Notes: generated from the sequence alone by a model not told the origin. A stretch of 5,280 nucleotides of DNA from Lentisphaerota bacterium (GCA_012514445.1 JAAZAI010000647.1:1-5280); one strand, 5' to 3'. Counted from the first letter of the stretch, positions 1-5,187 are shown. Numbers and translations: made by a program.

Positions 1-653
1 AGGTCGCGGTCGATCGGCAGCGGGACACCGTAGCTCGCGGCGGAACCGAGCGGGCAGCGATCGGTGAAGTCGTACGCCGCCCACAGGAGCCCCAGGTCGT
101 CGAACAACCCCTCCGCATAGCACGAACCCCAGACGCCTACGCTGCTCGGCATCGCCGGTTGGAAGTGCGTGCGCCCCACCATAGGCAGCTTTTCGTGCTT
201 GCGGGCGAACTTAAGCAACGCCTGCGCGAGCTCCACCGCCTCTTCGATGACACCGAGCATCTGGTCGCGCATGTATAGGCGGATTGCGGTGGCAACCTGG
301 TCGTTGCGGCTCCGCCCAGTGTGGACGCGGCGGCCTAGGTCGCCTAGCTTTTCCGTGAGCGTGCGCTCGATGGCGAGATGGCAGTCCTGGTCCTCGTTAG
401 TGATTTTGAACTTGCCGCGGCGTGCGGCCTTGGCGATTCTGCTCAGCTCTGCCACCACTGCATCGCGCTCCTCCTCGTTGAAGATGCGCGGTTCCACCTG
501 CATCTGCGAGAGCATAGTCACATGGGCTGCCGTTCCGATGCAATCCCATTCGACCAAATCCAGGTCTAGCACTGGGTCTTTGCCAACTGTGAAAGAAAGG
601 ACCTCGGCATCGATGTCGCCGACTACAGTTTTGATGTTGGAAGTCTTTTTCAT
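1..653 (-). CDS. argH: Argininosuccinate lyase, N-terminal 217 residues (cut by left edge)
   Basis: ArgH splits argininosuccinate into arginine and fumarate, the last step of arginine synthesis, as a cytoplasmic homotetramer of the fumarase/aspartase superfamily. The minus-strand frame is open from the ATG at 653-651 to the left edge. It shows the family landmarks in order: an EDQDCH segment (residues 87-92) where ArgH usually has EDVH, the signature HTGRSRNDQV (111-120), GRTHFQPAMPSSVG (160-173) with the conserved His163, and CPLGSAASYGVPLPIDRD (200-217). The flexible GSxxMPxKxN catalytic loop lies beyond the edge. The start region is unusual: it reads MKKTSNIKTVV and lacks the MKLWGGRF opening common in ArgH, so this is a divergent branch. 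No Shine-Dalgarno (SD) sequence precedes the ATG and no convincing promoter is visible. Base composition looks less GC-rich than the genes to the right, with CTA, CTT and ACT codons present. Identity is confident; the exact start is moderately so. Confidence 0.93.
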   Translation of the reverse strand, partial: MKKTSNIKTVVGDIDAEVLSFTVGKDPVLDLDLVEWDCIGTAAHVTMLSQMQVEPRIFNEEERDAVVAELSRIAKAARRGKFKITNEDQDCHLAIERTLTEKLGDLGRRVHTGRSRNDQVATAIRLYMRDQMLGVIEEAVELAQALLKFARKHEKLPMVGRTHFQPAMPSSVGVWGSCYAEGLFDDLGLLWAAYDFTDRCPLGSAASYGVPLPIDRD

Positions 654-750
654 GTTCGTTTCAGTAATATTGAACCACTTGCAAGCAGATATCCTACCAA
701 AAAAACGTTGGTCGCAACAGAGGAAAAGGATGGAGGTATCCGCAGATTTG

Positions 751-925
751 CCCTTGCTACGTGGGAGGTATCCGCAGATGGCGCAGATTACCGCGGATTT
801 TGCTCTTGTTACGTAATATATCTCACGCGAAGACGCGAAGGCGCGAAGCTCTTGCTACGTGCCCTTACTACGTGTAAGTTATCCGCAGATTTCGCAGATT
901 ACCGCAGATTTTCCCTTGCTACGTG
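751..925. repeat. Five dispersed copies of a 13-base CCCTTGCTACGTG tag
   Basis: The tag occurs at 751-763 (CCCTTGCTACGTG), 803-815 (CTCTTGTTACGTA), 849-861 (CTCTTGCTACGTG), 862-874 (CCCTTACTACGTG) and 913-925 (CCCTTGCTACGTG, identical to the first). Four copies directly follow a repeat group, and the fourth copy abuts the third. The pattern is therefore [repeat group][tag], whichever repeat family forms the group. Confidence 0.85.
826..849. repeat. Three tandem CGCGAAG octamers
   Basis: Three head-to-tail 8-base units, CGCGAAGA, CGCGAAGG and CGCGAAGC, sit inside the larger block, between two groups of CGCAGATT units. They are a second, distinct repeat family in the same spacer and belong, as I recall, to the widespread intergenic 'ACGCGAAGGCGCGAAG' type. 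No function can be read from them. Confidence 0.85.
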
Positions 926-962
926 CTTAGCTGCCGTGGTTGCATAGCGCGAAGCGGCTAGT

Positions 963-980
963 ACCTAAAACCTAACACCT
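963..980. repeat. Short 7-base-period repeat (ACCTAAA/ACCTAAC)
   Basis: ACCTAAA, ACCTAAC and a partial ACCT follow one another directly. A small bulged hairpin with a GAA loop lies just upstream (945-960: TAGCGC, GAA, GCGGCTA). The unit is too short to assign to any element. It is reported as another piece of the repeat mosaic. Confidence 0.6.
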
Positions 981-1010
981 TCTCCACGGCGCGGGGCTTT
1001 TTACCCTCTT

Positions 1011-1035
1011 CCCGCAAGCAGGCTCTGCTTGCGGG
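1011..1035. other. Perfect 10-bp hairpin
   Basis: CCCGCAAGCA (1011-1020) pairs exactly with TGCTTGCGGG (1026-1035) around the 5-base loop GGCTC. Neither strand has a T run after the stem, and the hairpin sits upstream of both flanking genes, so an intrinsic terminator is unlikely. It may be a REP-like or palindromic intergenic element, or a protein-binding dyad. Confidence 0.75.
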
Positions 1036-1042
1036 CGGGGGC

Positions 1043-1063
1043 GGCGCGCAGGGCCTGTGCGCC
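1043..1063. other. Second hairpin, 9-bp stem
   Basis: GGCGCGCAG (1043-1051) pairs with CTGTGCGCC (1055-1063), with one G-T wobble and the 3-base loop GGC. It lies 7 bases after the preceding hairpin, giving a tandem pair of GC-rich stem-loops. No T run follows on either strand. Confidence 0.65.
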
Positions 1064-1070
1064 CTCGCAT

Positions 1071-1094
1071 CGATTACGATCAGGATTATGACTA
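1071..1094. repeat. Degenerate CGATTA hexamer repeat
   Basis: Four consecutive hexamers, CGATTA, CGATCA, GGATTA and TGACTA, keep a 6-base period with one or two changes each. Purer (CGATTA)n tracts are, from memory, frequent between genes in some PVC-group genomes, and this looks like a decayed one. There is no sign of coding. Confidence 0.5.
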
Positions 1095-1170
1095 CCTCTT
1101 ACACCCGGATCTCTTGTCTGTCGATTCTTTCACAGCTTCTGACCGATTTCCCGCGCCGATTTCGGCGACG

Positions 1171-1199
1171 TTGACGTTCGGAGGCAAGTGGACTACAAT
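1171..1199 (+). promoter_or_regulatory. Sigma70-type promoter for the deaminase-lipoprotein pair
   Basis: TTGACG (1171-1176) and TACAAT (1194-1199) are each five of six matches to the -35 and -10 consensus, with the ideal 17-base spacer. Transcription would start near 1206, giving a leader of only about 17 bases before the ATG at 1223. It is the best promoter match I found in the window and points at the plus-strand pair. No operator dyad overlaps it clearly. Confidence 0.75.
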
Positions 1200-1208
1200 G
1201 TGGCGGTG

Positions 1209-1215
1209 AAAGGGA
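1209..1215 (+). promoter_or_regulatory. Ribosome binding site of the deaminase gene
   Basis: AAAGGGA lies 7 bases before the ATG at 1223 and supports that start. A nearer upstream ATG at 1215 stops after three codons; its TGA (1224-1226) overlaps the true start. Confidence 0.55.
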
Positions 1216-1222
1216 TGAACCG

Positions 1223-1815
1223 ATGACGAAGCTTGGCACAACCGCACACGGCGCCAGAGGCGCCTTGGCCTTCGAGATACCGACGTGGCTGCTCGACTGG
1301 GAACGCACGCTTCCGGAAGCCCTGCGCGGCGACGAGGCGGCGATGCGCGTGGCCATCGAGGCCGCCGCGCGAAACGTCCGTCATGGGACCGACGGGCCCT
1401 TTGGCGCCGTCGTGGTGGAGGTGGCATCCGGGGCCGTAGCCGGCATCGGCGTCAACATCGTCGTCTCCGGCGGCTCCTCGGTCCTGCACGCCGAGATGGT
1501 GGCGATGATGCGCGCCCAGCATCGGGCCGGCTTTCACAAGGTGGGCGGGGCGGACGGCATTCCGATGACGCTCTACACCAGCGCGGAACCCTGCGCGATG
1601 TGCATGGGCGCGATTCCCTGGAGCGGCGTGGACCGCGTCGTCTGCGCCGCGACGGACGCGGACGTCCGTTCGATCGGCTTCGACGAAGGGGACAAGCCCG
1701 CGAATTGGCTTCGGCCTACCGGTTGCGCGGGATCGCCGTCTCGAACGGAATTCTCCGGGACGAGGCCGTTGCCGTGCTGCGCGCCTACCAGACGTCGGGA
1801 GGCGTTGTCTACTAG
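1223..1815 (+). pseudogene. Zinc nucleoside deaminase (guanine deaminase/TadA-like), frameshifted near 1706-1711
   Basis: This is a member of the cytidine deaminase superfamily. Such enzymes use zinc-activated water to deaminate a base, either free, in a nucleoside or in tRNA. In the starting frame HAE (residues 89-91) and PCAMC (123-127) give the zinc ligands His89, Cys124 and Cys127 and the proton shuttle Glu91. GFDEGDKPANW (152-162) follows. The family C-terminus then continues in the -1 frame from 1711: SAYRLRGIAVSNG to SGGVVY, stop TAG at 1813-1815. One missing base explains this. A third G after TGG (1706-1708) would restore N-W-A-S-A-Y and a 197-residue protein. I see no canonical slippery heptamer, so a genuine disruption or a GG/GGG sequencing error is likelier than programmed frameshifting. 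The '..GILRDEA..LRAY..SGGVVY' tail suits guanine-deaminase-like members better than tRNA-specific TadA, but the substrate is unproven. All active-site residues lie before the shift. Confidence 0.85.
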
Positions 1816-1826
1816 TCTCGAAAAAA

Positions 1827-1832
1827 GAGGAG
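1827..1832 (+). promoter_or_regulatory. Ribosome binding site of the lipoprotein gene
   Basis: GAGGAG lies 5 bases before the ATG at 1838 and after an A6 run. It is a strong SD sequence placed after the deaminase stop. It is the main evidence that the lipoprotein is translated separately and is not the tail of a fusion protein. Confidence 0.8.
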
Positions 1833-1837
1833 AAACC

Positions 1838-2356
1838 ATGAAGAAATCCATCGCATCCGTTTTGACCGTCGCCGCGCTCGCGGCTCTTTTCGGGGGCTGC
1901 AACTACGAGGCTCCGCTCGTCGACAGCGGAGCCGCGAAGCCCGTCGACGACGCGCTGCTGGGCGTCTGGCACGCGGTGCCGGCCGAGGGGGGCGAACAGG
2001 CGACGCCGCAGGTGGCGCTGGTGCAGAAATTCAGCGCCAATGCGTACTTGATCCAGTACCCGGTGCAGGTGAAGGACAGTCTGTACTTTCGAGGCTACCG
2101 CGTCGAGATCGCCGGCAAGCCGTATCTGCAGATCCAGCTCATCGGCACGGAGAAGGGGCCTGTGAAGGAGGCCGACCGCAAGTACGATCTGGCCTGGTAC
2201 GCGATCGACGGCGACGGCATGGAGATGCGCCTGCTCAACACGAAGGTCGTGCCGAGGACCGGAGGCGCCGACGCCATGATGAAGGCCTTCCTCGAGAACA
2301 AGGCCAGCCCCGAGCTCTTCGGCGACGTCTTCCGCTTCAAGCGGCCGGACCGATAG
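1838..2356 (+). CDS. Small lipoprotein of unknown function (172 residues)
   Basis: The protein starts MKKSIASVLTVAALAALFGG followed by Cys21. This is a basic N-terminus, a hydrophobic stretch and a lipobox-like L-F-G-G-C, so it should be exported, lipidated on Cys21 and anchored in a membrane. Phe at -3 is not the preferred residue, and Asn at +2 gives no Asp-type inner-membrane retention signal. The mature part opens CNYEAPLVDS, then LLGVW (40-44), which resembles the first strand of small lipocalin-like beta-barrels. Alternating hydrophobic and aromatic strands follow (YLIQYPVQV 70-78, SLYFRGYRVEIAGKPYLQIQ 81-100, YDLAWYAIDGDGMEMRLLN 116-134), and it ends PELFGDVFRFKR (158-169). I recall similar small 'LLGxW' lipoproteins in metagenomic genomes but know no named domain or function. 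It lies 22 bases after the deaminase stop and probably shares its promoter. Gene call firm; role unknown. Confidence 0.85.
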   Translation: MKKSIASVLTVAALAALFGGCNYEAPLVDSGAAKPVDDALLGVWHAVPAEGGEQATPQVALVQKFSANAYLIQYPVQVKDSLYFRGYRVEIAGKPYLQIQLIGTEKGPVKEADRKYDLAWYAIDGDGMEMRLLNTKVVPRTGGADAMMKAFLENKASPELFGDVFRFKRPDR

Positions 2357-2374
2357 GTTGAACCGGACTGCGGC

Positions 2375-2680
2375 CTAGAGTCCGAGACGCGCGCGGACGA
2401 CGTCCGGTGCTGTCTCGGGCATCAGCAGCGTCTTGCGACGGCTCGTGGAGCCCGCCGCGAGCAGCACGTGCCGGGCGGAGACGCCGAGGCGGTCCGCGAT
2501 GAATTCGCAGAGGGCCTTGTTGGCCTTGCCGTCGACGGGAGGCGCCTGGAGGCGCACTTTGAGGGCGTCGCCCTGAAGCCCGCAGATTTCGGACTTCGAG
2601 GCGCGCGGGACGACCTGCACCGCGAGGCGCGAGCCTCGGCCGTCGGGCATGATGCAGGAGGGTGTCGGCGGGGTGCTCAT
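2375..2680 (-). CDS. yggU: DUF167/YggU-family protein (UPF0235), 101 residues
   Basis: This is a short conserved protein of the DUF167 family, found in bacteria, archaea and eukaryotes. Structures of the family are known but its biochemical role is not. Family signatures are clear: LAVQVVPRASKSEI (19-32, with the Pro-Arg-Ala core), LKVRLQAPPVDGKANKALCE (40-59), the most conserved stretch, then GVSARHVLLAAGSTSRRK (66-83). Length fits, since E. coli YggU has just under 100 residues. The first dozen residues (MSTPPTPSCIMP) are variable. The start is the ATG at 2680-2678, which overlaps the TGA of the upstream exported protein as ATGA. There is little SD upstream, so translation is probably coupled. 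The same frame stays open for about 1.8 kb upstream only because it runs antiparallel-like through the GC-rich preceding gene; that extension is Arg/Pro-rich shadow. It is the last gene of the minus-strand set. Confidence 0.93.
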   Translation of the reverse strand: MSTPPTPSCIMPDGRGSRLAVQVVPRASKSEICGLQGDALKVRLQAPPVDGKANKALCEFIADRLGVSARHVLLAAGSTSRRKTLLMPETAPDVVRARLGL

Positions 2681-4476
2681 TGCAGCGCGTCCAGAATGCG
2701 GCTTGGCGTCGAGAAGCGGATGCGGAAGACGCCCGATCCGGCGGGAACGGAGAGCGTGTCGATGCAGGTCTGAGCCGGCTTCGCCTCGGCCTCGGACGCC
2801 GCGGCAGGCGGGGGAGGCGGTGGCGCGGGCGCATGTTTTCGAAGCGAAACGGGCCGACCCTCGATGTCGTTGACCTCGATATTCTTTTTGTCGAGCCCTT
2901 TGAAGGAGAAGGAGAAGTCGACGTCGAGGCGGGAACCCGAAACGGGGTCGAAGGCGTACACGTTCAGGACGAGGGACTTCGCGGAATCGAGCGAGGCGGA
3001 GTCGACGGATTGGAGCGATAGCGCGAGGCGCCCGGGCACCGCCGTGAAGGACGTCGCGTTTGTGCCGCTCGACGGGGATTGCGCAACGAGGACGAGGTTG
3101 GAGATCGTCACGGAGGAGGCTGCGAAGGCGAAATGGGATCCGTTGGTTGGGATGTCCGCATGCACGAAGGCGAGGCCGGGCTGATCGATCCGGCCCTCGG
3201 CCCCCAGTGCGACGCCGGAGAGGAAGACCTGGGAGGCGAATACGCTTTGCGCCGGGGAATCCGTGGGCGGCAGCGCCAGCACGGAAACTTGGTTCGACAC
3301 GGCGGCGGCGGCGGCGGCGAGGTGGAGCGCGTCGCCGTCCGCGGCGTCCGAGACGAGGCGGACGAGAGGGGCGTCGGCTTCGGCGGCGGACAAGGGCGCC
3401 GGTGCGAAACGCGCGGTGGCGCCGATGGCGAGGTTGTCGTGGCGGAGGTCGTAGCTGATGGCGACGGGCGCCTGGCGGGTCGACTCCCCGAAACTCGAGA
3501 AGGGGGTGACGATGCGGAGGATGTGCGCGGCGTAGAGGTTGATGAGGAACTTGTCCTGCATCGCCTTGCGCGGGCAGGGCGCGCGCGGCGGCTTGGCACG
3601 GGCGCAGGCGGCGCAGGACGCCGTCTGCATGAACTGGACGTCGCCTCGTTGGACGGACTCGGTCTCGGGGACGTCCGGCAGCGCCTGGCGCAGGTCGGCG
3701 TCGGAAGGGAATCGTTCGTAGAGCCAGTTGTTCCAGGCGGTTTCGAGTCCTTGGCGGAAAAAGGGGTGGAGGGCGCCCCGGCCTGGGGTCTGGATGTCGT
3801 CCCACCAGAGCTGTTCGAAGCTCCAGAGGGCGAAGACGGGATCGTCGGCTCGGCGCAGGCCGGTGTAGGGATTGAAGCTGCGCGCCCAGGCGCGGATGCG
3901 CCGCTGGAGGAGGATCTCGAGTCGGGGATCCCACGGCGCGGCGACCATCTGATCTTCGGGAAGCGGCGTGCTCGCGATGGCGTTGGTCCACGCCGCGGCG
4001 GAGGCCGGATCGTCGAGGCAGTCCACGTCGGCGATGGTGGCCGGACGGCTCGTGGCGGGATGCAGGACCTCGGCCCAGATCCGCAGGCCGTTCGACTTGC
4101 AGGCGTGGATGAAGCGCTCGTGCAGTTCCGGGAGGGTGTCGTTGCCCTGGATGCCGGATTCGCCGGTGGGAATCGCCCCGAGGCGGATCATGTTGAAGCC
4201 GTTGTCGCGCAGACGGAGGACCAGCTCCTCGCCGGCCTTCGCGGCCTCGTTCCAGTTCGTCCGCCAAAGGGCGGCGTCTCCCCCGGACGCGGCGGGCATG
4301 GGCACGGCGAGCCCGGTGGCGCAGAGGAAGCGGACCGGCGAGCCCGCCGCTTTCAAACCGCTGCCGGCGGCGACGACGAAGTCCTGCGCGCCAACCGGGG
4401 CCGCGACGCCCTGCGCGTACGCCGTGATCGCCCATGTGCAGAGGCATCCGAATGCTGTTGCGGTCCATTTAACCAA
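2677..4476 (-). CDS. Exported GH5-like (TIM-barrel glycosidase-related) protein, probably catalytically altered; TTG start
   Basis: The 599-residue protein has a signal peptide (MVKWTATAF...AYA, likely cut after Ala21). The next 230 residues follow the start of GH5-type barrels: SPVRFLCATG (46-55), DNGFNMIRLG (91-100) with the conserved Arg98, NGLRIWAEVLHP (129-140) and FNPYTGLRRADDPVFALWSF (201-220). In related glycosidases the last segment runs into an Asn-Glu whose Glu is the acid/base. Here it reads Ser219-Phe-Glu221-Gln-Leu. WNNWLYERFPSD (248-259) fits the following helix. After about 325 I cannot find barrel strands 5-8 or a nucleophile Glu in a SEW/EFG-like setting. Residues 433-510 resemble the beta-rich C-terminal domain of such proteins. 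A Pro-rich linker (549-558) and a short beta tail end it. A Cys cluster sits at 288, 291 and 301. TTG is the only start after an in-frame stop and has an ideal AAGGAG. A plant or microbial polysaccharide is the natural ligand, but this is unproven. Confidence 0.7.
   Translation of the reverse strand: MVKWTATAFGCLCTWAITAYAQGVAAPVGAQDFVVAAGSGLKAAGSPVRFLCATGLAVPMPAASGGDAALWRTNWNEAAKAGEELVLRLRDNGFNMIRLGAIPTGESGIQGNDTLPELHERFIHACKSNGLRIWAEVLHPATSRPATIADVDCLDDPASAAAWTNAIASTPLPEDQMVAAPWDPRLEILLQRRIRAWARSFNPYTGLRRADDPVFALWSFEQLWWDDIQTPGRGALHPFFRQGLETAWNNWLYERFPSDADLRQALPDVPETESVQRGDVQFMQTASCAACARAKPPRAPCPRKAMQDKFLINLYAAHILRIVTPFSSFGESTRQAPVAISYDLRHDNLAIGATARFAPAPLSAAEADAPLVRLVSDAADGDALHLAAAAAAVSNQVSVLALPPTDSPAQSVFASQVFLSGVALGAEGRIDQPGLAFVHADIPTNGSHFAFAASSVTISNLVLVAQSPSSGTNATSFTAVPGRLALSLQSVDSASLDSAKSLVLNVYAFDPVSGSRLDVDFSFSFKGLDKKNIEVNDIEGRPVSLRKHAPAPPPPPPAAASEAEAKPAQTCIDTLSVPAGSGVFRIRFSTPSRILDALQ
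3300..3319. repeat. GGC trinucleotide run inside the GH5-like gene
   Basis: Six GGC units in a row encode Ala387-Ala392 on the minus strand. Such runs can expand or contract by slippage in steps of one residue without breaking the frame. They lie in a low-complexity, Ala-rich part of the protein that separates the barrel remnant from the C-terminal beta domain. Confidence 0.8.
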
Positions 4477-4484
4477 AGTCGTCT

Positions 4485-4490
4485 CTCCTT
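4485..4490 (-). promoter_or_regulatory. Ribosome binding site that decides the TTG start
   Basis: On the minus strand AAGGAG lies 8 bases before the TTG at 4476-4474. The in-frame codons upstream reach a TGA at 4494-4492, and the first in-frame ATG downstream is residue 60, past the signal peptide. The TTG is therefore the credible start. Confidence 0.8.
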
Positions 4491-4494
4491 TTCA

Positions 4495-5169
4495 TCAGCG
4501 GGATCGGTCGCGCTTCATGATCAGCAGGGCGCTGCCGCTTTCGCGTGGCACGGCGCAGACGAGGGCCACGTCGTCGCCGCGGGTGAAGAGCACGGCGGAG
4601 ACTTTGTCGGCCGCCGGCGTCGCGGCCGTCCAGCCGGCGCGGCTGAACTGTCCCGCGACGACCTGCATCGCTGCGCCCGCCTGGAGCTCGTGGCGGCCCG
4701 TGCAGACGGAAAGGCCCGAGGCGCGCGACGTGCCCGAGAAATCCAGCGCGAGGCCCGGGGTCAGGGCGATGTCCGGAAAGGGCCATTGCGGCGCGCCCGC
4801 CGCGAGATCCCCCTCCGCCTGCACCAGCATGGCGGAGGCGACGTCCGCGGTCATGCCGGGCAGCGTCAGCAGCCAGGCGCGCCCGTACTTGGCGGGGAGG
4901 CGCACCATCGCCGCATCCGCCGCCGCGCCGGGTTCGAGGCCGAAGCGCCGCAGCAGCGAGGCCGCGAGGCCGGGCTGCGCGTCCTTGAACGCGAACACCT
5001 CGACGCGAGCCTCGATGCCGTTGACCCGGTAGTCGCCCGCATGGACGACGGCGCCGCCGGCGGCCTCCAGCACGACCGGCGCGTTGCCGCCGATGCGCAG
5101 CGAGACGCGCGCCACCAGCGGCGCTGGCGCGAGCAGGACAATGGCGAGGACGATGAATGGAAGTTTCAT
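4495..5169 (-). CDS. Exported protein of unknown function (224 residues)
   Basis: I do not recognise a named family. A clear signal peptide, MKLPFIVLAIVLLAPAPLVA (1-20), is probably cut after Ala20, so the protein is periplasmic or secreted. The mature part seems to have two similar-sized halves. Residues 28-118 contain VNGIEARVEVFAF (49-61), an Ala/Leu-rich helix (GLAASLLRRFGL 67-78) and RAWLLTLPG (97-105). Residues 130-220 begin PFPDIALTPG (130-139), pass through a helix ending SRAGW (176-180), and close with strands AVLFTRGDDVALVCAVP (192-208) and ALLIMKR (214-220). A strand-helix-strand module occurring twice is my inference. There are two cysteines (156, 205). The start is fixed by the signal peptide, but the bases before it are pyrimidine-rich and contain no SD sequence. 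The stop lies 18 bases before the TTG start of the GH5-like gene, with that gene's SD in the gap, so the two are cotranscribed. Confidence 0.8.
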   Translation of the reverse strand: MKLPFIVLAIVLLAPAPLVARVSLRIGGNAPVVLEAAGGAVVHAGDYRVNGIEARVEVFAFKDAQPGLAASLLRRFGLEPGAAADAAMVRLPAKYGRAWLLTLPGMTADVASAMLVQAEGDLAAGAPQWPFPDIALTPGLALDFSGTSRASGLSVCTGRHELQAGAAMQVVAGQFSRAGWTAATPAADKVSAVLFTRGDDVALVCAVPRESGSALLIMKRDRSR

Positions 5170-5187
5170 GGGAGGAGGGGCCGGGTG

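Larger units (their letters stand above)
732..925. repeat. Composite block of CGCAGATT-type short tandem repeats
   Basis: Seven copies of CGCAGATT or a one-base variant occur at 741, 773, 782, 792, 884, 893 and 903. Six of them form two triplets with 9- to 10-base spacing, and one stands alone. Two are led by an exact 16-base direct repeat, GGAGGTATCCGCAGAT (732-747 and 764-779), and a third by the shorter TATCCGCAGAT (880-890). Units of this type are, from memory, common between genes in several PVC-group and related genomes, where spurious frames read them as 'SADYADYAD' peptides. Function is unknown. The copies seen here are a direct observation; the wider distribution is recollection. Confidence 0.85.
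654..1222. other. Divergent intergenic spacer filled with short repeats
   Basis: This 569-base gap separates argH (minus) from the deaminase gene (plus). I see no protein gene in it. The open frames crossing it translate the short repeats into patterned peptides such as SADGADYRG and RRREGAK, which look like repeat artefacts rather than proteins. In order it holds an AT-richer stretch upstream of argH (654-731), a composite repeat block (732-925), a bulged hairpin with a GAA loop (945-960), a 7-base-period repeat (963-980), two strong hairpins (1011-1063), a degenerate hexamer repeat (1071-1094), about 75 bases with nothing recognisable, and a sigma70-type promoter (1171-1199). Confidence 0.75.

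Noticed and set aside
690..716. Promoter for argH (minus strand, TTGCGA...TAGGAT)
   Set aside because: The spacer would be only 15 bases and both boxes are weak. Too uncertain to annotate.
169..816. A 215-codon plus-strand open frame
   Set aside because: It is antisense to argH, whose family motifs are unmistakable, and then reads into the intergenic repeats.
732..925. CRISPR array
   Set aside because: Units are 8-16 bases with no regular unique spacers of 25-40 bases, and no cas gene is present.
708..947. A 79-codon plus-strand frame with SADGADY/RRREGAK peptides
   Set aside because: The peptide pattern is only the DNA repeats translated. It has no start signal and no domain.
1011..1063. 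Intrinsic terminators
   Set aside because: Stems are good but no T run follows on either strand, and both neighbouring genes are transcribed away from the site.
1685..1711. Programmed -1 frameshift in the deaminase gene
   Set aside because: No X-XXY-YYZ slippery heptamer in the right frame was found, and the alternative product would enter another gene's coding frame. A lost G is simpler. Not fully excluded.
1193..1972. A 259-codon minus-strand open frame
   Set aside because: It runs antisense through the deaminase motifs and the start of the lipoprotein. It is an artefact of high GC.
2341..2377. Bidirectional terminator between the convergent genes
   Set aside because: GGCCG...CGGCC and GGTTGAACC give some symmetry, but the arms are short or have an impossible one-base loop, and there is no T or A tract.
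2375..4468. A 697-codon minus-strand open frame beginning MDRNSIRMPL
   Set aside because: Its first 590 or so residues are Arg/Pro/Gly-rich shadow of the GH5-like gene. Only the last 101 residues are real, and these are the DUF167 gene with its own ATG at 2680.
3968..5032. A 354-codon plus-strand open frame
   Set aside because: It lies antisense to two well-supported genes with signal peptides and a ribosome site. Its composition is Ala/Ser/Arg-rich without motifs, and it crosses the gene junction.
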